DNA of 26,361 nucleotides, from positions 1 through 26,361 of IMG/VR virus record IMGVR_UViG_3300005466_000063. One strand, 5' to 3'. The stretch comes from a virus. The notes beneath the pieces were generated by a model. That model did not search any database. It was not told the DNA's origin and saw only the letters and a list, made by a program, of their open reading frames with translations. Position numbers and translations under genes: made by a program. Every line of letters starts with the position of its first letter. The first letter of the stretch is position 1. Of the stretch, positions 11,701-19,600 are shown piece after piece.

Positions 11701-14700
11701 CTTTGCATTACAAATTTAGATACATCAGATTTTGGATTTATACCTTTACTTATTTCATCAGCTTTCTTAGATTCTATATCAGATACAGGTGCAATTACAG
11801 GTATAGCATCCTGGTATAATACACTTTTATCTACATCATATTTCAACTTGATATTCTTTACTATATCTGTTGATGTAGTTATTTTTGATTGCATTATTGT
11901 ATCTGCATCAATATTTCCTTTTGGATAACTCTTTCTTACATTGTGTGGCTCTATCTTTATTTCTGGCAGTCCTTTCTTTTTCAGATATGTGTTTGATAGC
12001 ACATTGAGTTTTTCAATGAACTTTTCACCTGACTGAAATTCCAATGATTTGTCTACACCAGGACCAGCATTTATAGTTATGTGTAGTGGGTTTGTACCTT
12101 CTACCCATCCATTATCTGTTTTGTATTTTACTTTATACCCAACATTGATGTATCCATTTTTACCCATATTCATATTGAGTGATACAACAACATTATCTTT
12201 TGGATTTTGGGTTATGAATATTTCCCCTAACTTTTTACTGGCTAATTTCCTGGTAGCTTCAGCTTCTTTCAGTTTGCCTTCAGATGTTAGTTCCCTAATT
12301 GATTTAGATGCTTCATTGATATGGTCAGATACAAATGTATCCAGTTCTGTTCTTTCTACCTCTTTATCTACTTTAGTTGCATAGTCTGGTGTAACTGTTT
12401 GTACCCATCTCATATCACCACCAGGTAACCTGAATAGTGTTATATACCTGCCTAGTGGATTTGGTTCTTTGAGAACTGTGACTCCTTCCGGTTTCTCACC
12501 ATATACAACATCTCCATTATTCTGGTCAATTGTACATACTACTTCCTTCCCCGTATCTATAACCTGTTGTATTGTTGGCCATCCATCTGACCTTTCACGT
12601 GGTATTGTATCAAATTCGGCAGTACCTATTGACAGTTTTATCAGCTTACCCAACTTTGTACCTGATAATACTCCACCATTATTGTTTTTAACGTCATCAA
12701 TAACTTCTGCCAATTGTTGTGATTTGGCATAGTTATCCATCCATTGATTGTATACCTCGTCCTTTGGTTTACCGTTCATGTCAAATACATACTCAAACCA
12801 TTCTCTGTCAGGTACAGATGATACTTTACCTGTGAATGGATTTGTGAACTGATATTTGTTCGGATGTGTCAGATATAACATTGGTATACCCTTTCCATCA
12901 TTCCTGTATATGGCAATTGTATTCGGTTCTCTATTGATTGTTATATATGGATTACCTGCAGTTACATCATTATCGTATGTACTTTCTGGTTTATTGTTAC
13001 TAGTAACTACAATACTGAAATTATCTCCATCTACAGATACCTGCCTGAGTACTTTATCAACCAATATCTGATTTGCTTCCCTCTCTTCAAGTGTACTTCC
13101 AGCAGGGTGCATTCCTGTCAGTTCATATGTATTCTGTAACTTGTACTTGTTATCCGGCATTTCTGGCTTACCTGGAACAGATTCAGGTTTTGTATCAGTC
13201 AGTGCATTATCAACTATTGATACTGGTGTACCTGCCTCACCTTTATTTGTTATACGTACAGCAGTTTCTTTATCCTTTACTACATACTTATTTCCACCAG
13301 CATCGTACATATACTGACCTCTCTGTACCTTCATTCCATTTATATCATACCACTCAGCTAACCTCTGTAATGTCTGATTGGCTTCCCTGATACTATCATA
13401 TGGGCTACTCAGTACTTTGCCATCTTTATTCTTTACTAACCATTTGCCATTTTCTTCTACCACCTTGGGTTCATTATGCAGATGTGGATAACTGAGTGGT
13501 TTTACTCCTTTATCGAAATGCTTGTCAATGAGTTTATCAATCTCTTTATCCGATACTTCCTCGTCATTATCACCATATATACCCTTAGCGAACATCAGAG
13601 TAGTTTTCAGTGTAGTTTTATCATTTTTCAGATACTGCTCTGCTTCCGGTGTTAATGGTGTATCTGGATAGTCATGTATCCACTTCCTTATACTATCACG
13701 TACAGCTTCTATATCTGTATTTGTAGTTGTAACTACAGGTTTGGCTGATTCGTTTGTTATACCTAGTTCTGTTGGAGTTACAGGGTTTGGCTCTGTGGTT
13801 GTAACATCTTCAAATGGTGTATACTCATCTTCTTTTTCAGGTACAGGTTTTGGACTTACTGGTTCTCCTGTTGTTGTATCTTCAGTTACAGTTTGCTCTT
13901 CTTCCTTATTCTTTTTTGCTTCAGCTTGTCTTTTTGCTCCTTCTTCTGCAAATGACATCTGGAACCTCTTGATTATATTTGGGTCCAGTACTATATTCAA
14001 TTGATGTAATGCTCTATGATGATCTACACCTAACTGATAGTAGTCCATCAATTTATCCATTGCTTCAGATACCTGTTCCTTAGTTGGTGGTTCTTTTCTG
14101 TCAACTACTTTACCTTTCAGATTTCTTGTTATCAATGAGTTTTCTAGATACTCATGTAACTTATCTGTCAGTTCTTCTTTGTATTTATCATTCAGCTTTT
14201 GTAGTTTCTCATCTCTGTCATGAGTAGCACCTTCATTTAGTATATCTGCATACTCTGTTAGGTATCCTGTTAGCACCTCTTTATATGCATGTGTTGTTTC
14301 TACAGCCTTCTTTGCATCTGTGTTGTTCGGGTCCAGGTTCAGTATCTCTGTATAGTCAGCTATATGCTTATCTAACAGTTCTGTTGATGTAGTTGTGAAT
14401 ATGTCACTGAAACCCAGGTTTTTTGCAAATTCCATATCCATTATACCTGTATCATTACCTTTGCCATTCAACAGGTCATTCTGACGCTTTAGTGCTCTAC
14501 CTGCACTATCCTTCATCATTACTACATAATCCTTCGCTATCTGATGTATCCTCTGGTTATTATACTGTATATTGAATTCCTCTGTACCATCTTTATATAA
14601 CCTGTTACCATCATTATCCTTTTGATATGGATTGAATGGATTTCCTAACTTACTATCTACCTCACGGGATAACCTTCGTAATTCTTTAACTCTTCCAGGC

Positions 14701-16670
14701 AATTCATTAATTTCACCTTTAATTGATTCATAATTTTCTGGCGTGTTTGGTACTTTGAACAGGTCACATAACTGCTCCTGGTTCAAATCCCTTGCAAATC
14801 CAAGGGCACGTTGTATCCACATATCTGCCAGACCATTCTTTATCATTGGTAGCAGAAATTCCCTGCTTGCATCATCTTTTATATCGTGATATTCCTTTCT
14901 GTTATTTGCAGATAGAGCACTGCTACCTGATTCAGTTAATGCACTTTGCAATACCATATCATGGATAGTTCCCTTTACCGGATTTAATGGGTCTTTCCAT
15001 AACTCATTTACTTTATTCACAAATGTCTCTGCATCCTTACTTGCCTGTGCAGACCTCTGTATCTGCTTTATTTCACCATCTGTACCTGATAATTTTGCAG
15101 CTCCCCAATCCTTTACTTTACCTAATGCTGCTCCACCTATACCTAACAACAATGCTCCCTGTACAAATCCGGATATGAATGTCTTTGCGCCTTCTTTACT
15201 GAACTGACTATCTATGCCATTCCTGATAGCATCAAATCCGGATATGTCATTGTTATCATACTTTGCATCGAAATAACTTTTCACACCTTTATCTACAGCA
15301 CCCATGATATTACCAAATGCTCCAAATTCAACACCTTTCTCTATTGTATGTCTCCCTAGTTCCCAGTAGTTAGCTTTGAAATCATACCATTTAGCCTGTT
15401 GTTTTACATACAATGGAACCTCTGCTGCATCTGCGGCTTTACCTAATCCCCATGTTGGTTTGATACCTACCTTCTCAAATATTCCCCTGTTACTATTTGT
15501 TATTGCTTCAGATAATGCAGACCTTGAATTGAGTATATTTCCAAATGCAGCTTTCTCCAGGAACAACATACTCCATGCATTTAGAGCACCATCAACCTTA
15601 GCAGCTTTCATTGCCCTGTCTTGTATATTCTGTATATCAGACATACCTGGTTCCATTCCACCATTAGCCTTTTTATACTGCTCTGTCTGCTCTCCTAACA
15701 TTTGCTGATATGTACCTGCAGCATTGCTACCCGCAAATCCTGTAGCTACATTTATTGACCTGATATCATTAGTGAATGCAGTTAGTCCTCTACCTACAGT
15801 TGCAATGGCTCCACCTTCGGCACCATATGCTGCTGCATCTAATCCAAATCCCAGAGTATTACCAACTCCAGGTACATACTTACTTGCAAATCTTCCCAAG
15901 TCTTTCCATGCATTACCTATTACGTTAGCACTGTTGATAGTTTTGTCCAACTGTGTTGTCATTTGTGCAATTCTGGCTGCATTCAATTCCTCTAATGGTG
16001 CTCCAGCTCCAAATGTACCTGCAATTATAGCTTGAGTAGCTATAGTTTCAGCAGCTATCTCTCCCAATGCTCCCAGAAAATGTCCACTATTTTGTATACC
16101 TTTAGCTATGGAACTGTATACAGTTGGGTCTTCTCCCTGAAATATGTGCCAGTTATTATCGAACTCTGTCTCCTTTCTATTGATTTCCTCTAACTGTCCC
16201 TGCTTAAATACATCTGACAGATTACCTGCAACTGCAGCAGATGCCAGATTCTTCCAGTTAGCTGCCATATCATAGAAGCCATGAGCAAGACCTGAACCAA
16301 ACCCACCAATCATTTTCTTGGTTTCATCCCATCCTGTTTGCCCTTGTGCATATTTCAGTTCATTGCCTTCACCTTGCAACTCAGGGTCAAATCCTTTATC
16401 TTTATATTGTCTGTCATTCACATATTTCTGAGCACCAGATTTATCCCAATCGAAAAACGAGGGTTCATATTTGGCATTTGAATTAGATGTATGTGACATC
16501 TTTGTCAGCATATCCTCTTCTGGTGGTTGCCCATATACTTTATCAGCTACAGGTTCTGCTATATTCAATTTGATTGGTCCACCTCCAACATGCAGTGGTC
16601 CATAGTTATTATTCGGTGTAGCCATTTGCTCCAATGTAGGAGCTTGTTCTGGCAGTATATAATCGGGCAT
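2787..16670 (-). CDS. Giant (4627 aa) crAss-like virion RNA polymerase fused to zincin and NADAR-like domains
   Basis: This is by far the largest gene here. Seen: a Gly/Ala-rich N-terminal part with hydrophobic helices (about residues 110-530, e.g. GALLLGIGGAALG); a charged helical part (about 530-920); a Pro/Thr/Glu linker (about 920-977); a zincin motif HEAFH (H1860, E1861, H1864, with E1912 or E1913 as likely third ligand); a long polymerase-like region (about 2700-3860) with ADSQGWIT near 2824, the metal motif D3288-H-D3290-L-D3292, SAGKGSVGIAANG near 3718 and MTDNAKLDG near 3778; a second Pro/Gln/Glu linker (about 4347-4397); a NADAR-like domain (about 4440-4575); and an acidic tail. crAss-like phages are known to carry a single-chain two-barrel RNA polymerase in the virion to transcribe early genes. 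The start ATG overlaps the upstream stop (TAATG). Inferred role: particle-borne polymerase and multi-enzyme protein delivered into the host. The polymerase assignment is good; the flanking domains are less certain. Confidence 0.85.
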   Translation of the reverse strand: MPDYILPEQAPTLEQMATPNNNYGPLHVGGGPIKLNIAEPVADKVYGQPPEEDMLTKMSHTSNSNAKYEPSFFDWDKSGAQKYVNDRQYKDKGFDPELQGEGNELKYAQGQTGWDETKKMIGGFGSGLAHGFYDMAANWKNLASAAVAGNLSDVFKQGQLEEINRKETEFDNNWHIFQGEDPTVYSSIAKGIQNSGHFLGALGEIAAETIATQAIIAGTFGAGAPLEELNAARIAQMTTQLDKTINSANVIGNAWKDLGRFASKYVPGVGNTLGFGLDAAAYGAEGGAIATVGRGLTAFTNDIRSINVATGFAGSNAAGTYQQMLGEQTEQYKKANGGMEPGMSDIQNIQDRAMKAAKVDGALNAWSMLFLEKAAFGNILNSRSALSEAITNSNRGIFEKVGIKPTWGLGKAADAAEVPLYVKQQAKWYDFKANYWELGRHTIEKGVEFGAFGNIMGAVDKGVKSYFDAKYDNNDISGFDAIRNGIDSQFSKEGAKTFISGFVQGALLLGIGGAALGKVKDWGAAKLSGTDGEIKQIQRSAQASKDAETFVNKVNELWKDPLNPVKGTIHDMVLQSALTESGSSALSANNRKEYHDIKDDASREFLLPMIKNGLADMWIQRALGFARDLNQEQLCDLFKVPNTPENYESIKGEINELPGRVKELRRLSREVDSKLGNPFNPYQKDNDGNRLYKDGTEEFNIQYNNQRIHQIAKDYVVMMKDSAGRALKRQNDLLNGKGNDTGIMDMEFAKNLGFSDIFTTTSTELLDKHIADYTEILNLDPNNTDAKKAVETTHAYKEVLTGYLTEYADILNEGATHDRDEKLQKLNDKYKEELTDKLHEYLENSLITRNLKGKVVDRKEPPTKEQVSEAMDKLMDYYQLGVDHHRALHQLNIVLDPNIIKRFQMSFAEEGAKRQAEAKKNKEEEQTVTEDTTTGEPVSPKPVPEKEDEYTPFEDVTTTEPNPVTPTELGITNESAKPVVTTTNTDIEAVRDSIRKWIHDYPDTPLTPEAEQYLKNDKTTLKTTLMFAKGIYGDNDEEVSDKEIDKLIDKHFDKGVKPLSYPHLHNEPKVVEENGKWLVKNKDGKVLSSPYDSIREANQTLQRLAEWYDINGMKVQRGQYMYDAGGNKYVVKDKETAVRITNKGEAGTPVSIVDNALTDTKPESVPGKPEMPDNKYKLQNTYELTGMHPAGSTLEEREANQILVDKVLRQVSVDGDNFSIVVTSNNKPESTYDNDVTAGNPYITINREPNTIAIYRNDGKGIPMLYLTHPNKYQFTNPFTGKVSSVPDREWFEYVFDMNGKPKDEVYNQWMDNYAKSQQLAEVIDDVKNNNGGVLSGTKLGKLIKLSIGTAEFDTIPRERSDGWPTIQQVIDTGKEVVCTIDQNNGDVVYGEKPEGVTVLKEPNPLGRYITLFRLPGGDMRWVQTVTPDYATKVDKEVERTELDTFVSDHINEASKSIRELTSEGKLKEAEATRKLASKKLGEIFITQNPKDNVVVSLNMNMGKNGYINVGYKVKYKTDNGWVEGTNPLHITINAGPGVDKSLEFQSGEKFIEKLNVLSNTYLKKKGLPEIKIEPHNVRKSYPKGNIDADTIMQSKITTSTDIVKNIKLKYDVDKSVLYQDAIPVIAPVSDIESKKADEISKGINPKSDVSKFVMQRDNNDRVKYGHLDVKNFYVLESIAREAYHQWQIKYPGSANDQSFERIIQRGGFTIDELNEFVPDWKKRLLNAELKVIERQKLIEKRESITSTEQLAEIGYTPTKSEEQQIQELIDSHKDDPMAIFNTVTKSDSANKLIPVGKAITVADVVSIDEFDNWMSDNLPDWITRGELVPRLVNGHITAGEFVTSLRQVLITPDSPFKYHEAFHGVYRTLLSGEQQRALLDEAHEVNPITDKEFEDFQKVYGEYATKDDYQEEWIADKFDEWKANQKTYVPGSIKAWFQKLWNMLKELFNKLTGSQIESMFYKMDRGEFKHAKLQDNEFTATTSANDSALKLIELGQEEYVGPDGRKEIITKTLNQQDGMRLSSTIAALYHMQSLVSDHNKSQLLNSILDNYKATLNPNQQRYSELFTNKYKADKVEAVAWLRRLNEQYKLFSNPDSRNSLIEAVDEHLKLMGYKQDLEDDKVIKVENQVGAKNYDTNADEVGGYNSLQGAIREYIGSTVVPYIDEFGNSEFANGQQMYQAVDGQKIYNGLTQLLKNVPEYENMLDKLIAVQNTDSESAAVVRRLLSDTGFNKNEQGIRSIEKNHQLFIQFMDGFRQASVGHVLVEAGTNEGAVGTVTRAYEANRNSSARNQVQEWASAFDELYLKGYDNATAKKTYAKENTVAIGKLRSQLMNTENVYSNDNEFVNDCQKISNDIKQQLGISIHQRYIQYSIASNITDKSSYMNELLSTYTAKPIDPTDIYEIREVLLSDKLDESGKVKKNNPFIYADNRLKNIAEGNAEFDETVDSTNYKNAEGKNIYGFQKYNYILEKGIKINTDAEIEKLRNNPDTQLCHLLEDNEWLNWNKKVSLVDGLALRYFDIKGEEVSAPAYLSTNKSPGSTLKNFNTRELNYFKFSVYANPTESNAIYGTNVIPAIISDKSKLYIVNAPVIHSVYINKKGEIKIAPDAMDKLLNIVNEEIARIDRVKSEIDELSENNYIADWHQGKMSGLKFDRAKQMLGSIGKEYQNAIINNEANEEISKPSQSEIKSQIEKYFNETIGKYLNEDLIQQGLIEKSDKEYINKMLPEYLWKGIPGKKGDGLNLRDNFKFNISQIYISNFINADGFTHLLSPNGINTKRLSFWNADGPGAAKPNIVAPHLGIDRPLTNFHIAILKEPKDENGFDHADSQGWITEFGMRNFHWGFGTLTKKRASALDKVEKGEELSNNEVLGKDGLVDTGDVLNPLKPVYYDGYTGLKLSVHMLSKGQVMIKDKSGRWIPDPARMELYHIWKSMRDNEKATGIPSLVVPESASKLQTKSIAPAADRITSSHFNSTDANYWRKQLENPSNKTTITKPTQPVWQLSAEQNDDTKVYGTKIADIRKRYGNDVAQRLQNNWNNALNGVFEIVGDSPVDLSDTDIEKVKPVLGKFYDNMREQLQSTGSDEQTLGFLETRKDENGVSQPIYDLNFPATLEKFTQQVLNYFGRVMNEKVPGLICTKVSPFGHNIIREVYEVDSYGTPVLGKWRVVPRSEYSKDLEKYGNPIGYTDIKNRIHTGLKAGDIIIDHLRANVPEYKDGVATGINYSEYLIPVHHAEDNGSADSPVAMGYRNDIPYAAGNNGSVYKRVDTLPAYLGSIEVNPSIQSQAGGKDHDLDKDNLQMYDIYTSNGKLVKYGTATTNDGKFNEYLHYLLKNNKELRDHVKERMKNDAVQDLISELRLTEEQQSELIERISGNVYSLQIAKDPTWLYNRRKDLLNQHAKGAQKSKKLEEDIQKELEEAKAFYIKEGLQSLKLPATVSEFIARGGESLNTGVINNRELDSKIALAGNNHVASGDNPMNLETTSTALLSDLINPDNGNSYYQIFKRKLEEDKPNRQKSAIAVPVTTNFTRQSVKNDPEYLYLFTDNAKRTSGSNSIDKTSQYVKKYGQGSYPGMTQAVIRGLENAYPITTMVDDKRTQWDDSKLDEYKSIIDSEVGHIKTAISSGQYKGIKFAAQMPFGKGQISNMRESAPRVWNYMNEKLKEIGIDNTEKVPTVIEKQERSGLSEEQKRNIENLLRSFEGSDVNINEMRGQSRIHANISAGKGSVGIAANGVPVLSFVQQHNVVVPGNYIRFGGVDYNKLNETTTTNGTRKFNVLMTYINAMTDNAKLDGLAAKLGLTREALSDAMVMNMVGMNIDDAVLYMLQPSVKKYYNDIAYLRGTLKSSDESKQSKNRVLQEAIESYGSRKPHQLTRKDLEDAIVNANSDIEGDEQYQHAQLSALLDIQKAQELGSALLNLSNVLGIAGGLPVSWEEIDGLKESLTKLGVVDGKSVDDYDGIIDIRKELTETDPITSKYIKMLTQIDKLSPLLFIEKSELFKRMQDIQVANLKVKPNERELFVKQLKYDMIGYLSISNHIYELEKKGLMSNRNSLDNGLIYEASKTPGQEDITEIVNRLKKTLKGRKANYFVNQFLFSSKAGEEGNRSGINKLDANNWAKLSNERQIQLRDSFMQLVTNPDTRIDGLKIFNYLLVKDGGQFKDKSFIKYVAPALFKDLSDSTARVSKALVMKEYSDADAVKLFGEGKDWNYMMNNFVSNYGKHVDNNHYQRYIKIPFNNTPAMYYEHGNLQIDLMKGDIKMNAEALKNAGLNIIWVDSGKVKEGEAVMYRAVEFPRTFKSGEQMYELLNDKIGKGQLIATGTRAVYKPIETTGARGTFKAGGATFGKLPDTSKLITKTPKKETITQPNYLPGQKQVKQEIVEQESPEPQIQANTPQEAIKQLSERHGITIANVAGKAVAYKNGEVYNVPAGMTPKQLLESLDNPKPAIVGTNIISGSNDALSAALTNPTTIAKRKGTIIKDYPVMYNGIRYPDAEAAYKSSKVNDDVLAKKGQIDPRNNEIMQKILVVKLEQYPNLVTGITGRGGVEFLEASSHIGFGNRFEGQGKNSAFINNLIEAYKTVAGQKLSNVDMDYDENDGFDDDALMEIAMKRSKTNVNLPSNEDVEKGLKDCGLI
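2946..3353 (-). other. NADAR/YbiA-like domain at the C-terminus of the giant protein
   Basis: Residues about 4440-4575, placed after a Pro/Gln/Glu-rich linker. The pattern G4481-I-R-Y-P-D-A-E4488-A-A-Y-K-S-S-K4495, then IMQKILVVKLEQYPNL, FLEASSH and EGQGKNSAFINNL, follows the order of conserved blocks in NADAR (YbiA/DUF1768) proteins, which act on ADP-ribose-linked substrates. The closing block differs from the classical Trp-Gly...Gly-x-Asn-x-Leu-Gly form, so this may be a divergent branch or another fold. Confidence 0.5.
5091..8573 (-). other. RNA polymerase-like region within the giant protein
   Basis: Residues about 2700-3860. The order of conserved blocks matches crAss-like virion polymerases as I remember them: ADSQGWIT followed by a Lys-Pro block (NPLKPVYYDG), then YRNDIP and LPAYLGSIEV leading to GGKDHDLDKDNL (D3288, D3290, D3292, the putative Mg-binding triad), then SAGKGSVGIAANG, and MTDNAKLDGLAAKLG followed by MLQPSVKKYYNDI. 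The two-barrel fold and catalysis are inferred from family knowledge. The borders are approximate. Confidence 0.75.
10791..11123 (-). other. Zincin metallopeptidase-like domain within the giant protein
   Basis: Residues about 1850-1960. H1860-E-A-F-H1864 is a perfect HExxH zinc-binding and catalytic motif, and EEWIADKF 48 to 49 residues later supplies a possible third zinc ligand (E1912 or E1913). A Trp/Lys-rich amphipathic stretch (KAWFQKLWNMLKELF) follows, similar in type and place to that after the zincin of the next gene. The substrate is unknown; self-processing or cleavage of host proteins are both possible. Confidence 0.65.
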
Positions 16671-19600
16671 TATTTCAGATTTTGTGTATTGTGTATAACT
16701 CTTTGTGATGCAAGTGCAGATATGTCCTTATTTCTACGTTGTGATACTGCATTCATTATCATATCCGGATTCCAACCATTACCACCCATTGGTATATTTA
16801 TTGGTGCATCAGATACCCATACTTCACTGCCATCTTTCTGTACTTCCAGATGCTGACATTTAACTGTTACACTTGTCGGATGATCAGCATTATCAGGTAC
16901 AACTACTGACTTGAATCCCATATGTTCATCATTACTGTCATTCTGAATTATCTCTCCTTTTAGTAACCTGCCATATGTATATAATCCTGAACTTTTTGGT
17001 ATACCTGAGAGTACTTCACCTGTTACATGTGGTGATAATGGTATCTCTACCACTTTTGATATAGTATTGCCTTTTGCATCTAGCCAGTCTACAGGTATGC
17101 GTACTACATCTTGTCCAGTAGCAGATACAGTACTATATATTGGCTGACCTAGATTCTTCCTGGTACTTTCATATGAACCAGCCATTACTTGTAATTTCCG
17201 CTGGTCTTCAATGCTCATATCTTCACTCTCTCCCTGGAACCTTATATTTGTGTGATTTGCAGGATTTATTGCCTCTGCTATTATCTTCTCTCCATTTCCT
17301 GGATTCTTTGCATTTCCAAATCCATAACTGATGTCCATACCTGTTTTACCTGTGTGGTCTCTAACAGATGGCATATAGCTGGCGACTTTATTCTGTAGTG
17401 TTCTATTCAGTTGATTCCTTTGACTATAACTACCGTATCTGTCCATTAGATTATGGATAGCTTTCATTGACTCATACTCTCCACCAGGTGCGCCTACAGC
17501 ATTTCCAAATTGGTCATAGTGTGTTTGTTGATTTGGTCTACCATTTACCTTATCTACATTATACACTCTACTATTTAACTTTATTGTATTTTCAGTCGGA
17601 TGTTCCATATTACCTCCTAGATATGCTGCTGCATATTCTTGTGGTGTTATTATCTTTCTCTCTCCTGTTCTGCTATCAGTAGCTTCTATTATAGGTGATA
17701 TTTGTGCCACATCTGCTACTCCAGCTACTGCTGTACCTGCGTCATTCAGCAGTATCTTGTGTTCATTCCTGTCAGATAATGTCAGATGTTTTAGTGCTGT
17801 TTTCTCTTCCTGTACTTTACCTATATAACCATTTAGTGCATCTTCCTCTATTTTTGTTTGTGTATATGCCTGTGCGTATGGGTCATTCTCTATCATTGGT
17901 ATTTTCAAATCAGTTGACCTGCGCTTATATTCATTTGTCAGATACTCATTCTTTGCCCTGTTGACAGCATCATATGTATTTGGAACTGGGTGCCCCAGGT
18001 AATTCTCCAGAGTTTTACGCACTCTATGAAATGCTTCTATCTCCTGTGGCTTCATTGTAAATTTGGCATCTGTATAATTCTCCGCATTATAGAGTCTGCC
18101 CATAGCTGTCTTGAATTGCAGTACATCATTATCTGATATTAACTGCTTTCCATCTTTATCCTTTATATCGGCTAATCTATTAGCTGTACCATTTCTACCA
18201 TAGCCTGCATCTGATGCCACAGTTAACAATGCAGCCTTTTGTGAATTGAGTACATTAGAGAAATTTATGTTCTGCTGGTCTGTTACCTGTTGTCCTGTCA
18301 GTTGTGTACTAGATACAGTAGCTCCTGTTGTTGGGTCCACTTTCCTTTGTTCACCTGTCTTTGGATCAATTATTATACCTGCCTCGTAGTACTTTTCAGC
18401 TATGCCTGCCTGTGTATCCTGATGATGCCACAAATCTCTTTGCCTTGTTTCAGATAACTCAGCGCCTTTCAATCTAACTTCTGCATCCTTCAATTTTAAC
18501 TCTGTTTCTTTCTCTCTGTGATTCGCTACTTTATCCCACACTTCATTAACTCCAATACTATAACTATATGCAGATGCTTGTGTAGCTGCCAATTTATCTA
18601 TAGTTTCCTGGCGTACTAATTTGCTATAGTAATTCTCTGGATTCTTTACTATATCATTTATCTTCTCATTCGGATTAGCATTCATGAACTGCTCACGTTC
18701 AGTAGATAGCTGACTTAGCTGTTCCAGATACTGCTGTTGACCAGGTACATATGTGCCATCCTCTTTCTTATACCCAACTTCCAGATTATTCAGATTTCTC
18801 TGCTGCTCATCTGTTAATTTACCACCCTGTTTTTGTTTGAGTTCATATAATGCAGCTATGGGCATTTGGAATGTTGTCCATACATTATGTCCAAAATTCT
18901 CTAACTTCCTGTCATAGTAGCTCTTTATATCATTATATTTATTAGCAGCTAGTTGTTGTGCTATCTGACTCCTTGGTATCTCTGGATGTTGCTGTGCTAA
19001 CTGATCTAATTCCTGTCTATGCATTACATACCCCTGTTGTGAGAACTGTCCCTGGAACTTGGAACCCAACATTGCATCATACCTGGTTTTGAGTTGTGGC
19101 ATAGCTCCAACTCCATTAACTTCAGTTATCAGCTCTGGTCCATTTATTCTCTGTTTGGATATACCTTTGAATCCTGATGATTTGTCTTGTTCATCTACAT
19201 ATGCCTGATAGTCAGATATGGGTATATAGTCAGCTCGTTCTACATTAGCTATTGAGCCATCCCCACGTCTTGCATTCTTCAAATCCTCTAACACATATTT
19301 CTGTCTTGCTGCAGACCATGGGTTATAACTGTTCCTGATTTTCTCTTCTTTTGAATTTGCATCTGCCTGAGCCTGTTGTATTTTACTGGTAGCATCTTTT
19401 GTAATTGCCATGTCATGCAGCATATCTTCATCACTCCAGAATGGAGATAACAGATTCTCTGCCTGTAGCACATGCTGTGGCATAGTTGTATCACTCTGTG
19501 ATAGCTTCTTTACGCCATCCTGGAATATCTTTATATACTTCTGCTTGGCTTCCTGATTTTCAGTATTTGTTACAGGTGCATTAATTACAGCACTGTAATC

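Noticed and set aside
12049-12384. Plus-strand open frame of 111 codons, and similar ones at 8344-8673, 15376-15708 and 16527-16856
   Set aside because: They are antisense to the giant gene, are rich in Ser/Leu/Ile/Tyr as expected from reading its complement, and show no recognisable domain or leader.
19288-19494. Minus-strand open frame of 68 codons
   Set aside because: It lies wholly within the 1023-residue gene in another frame and has no features of its own.
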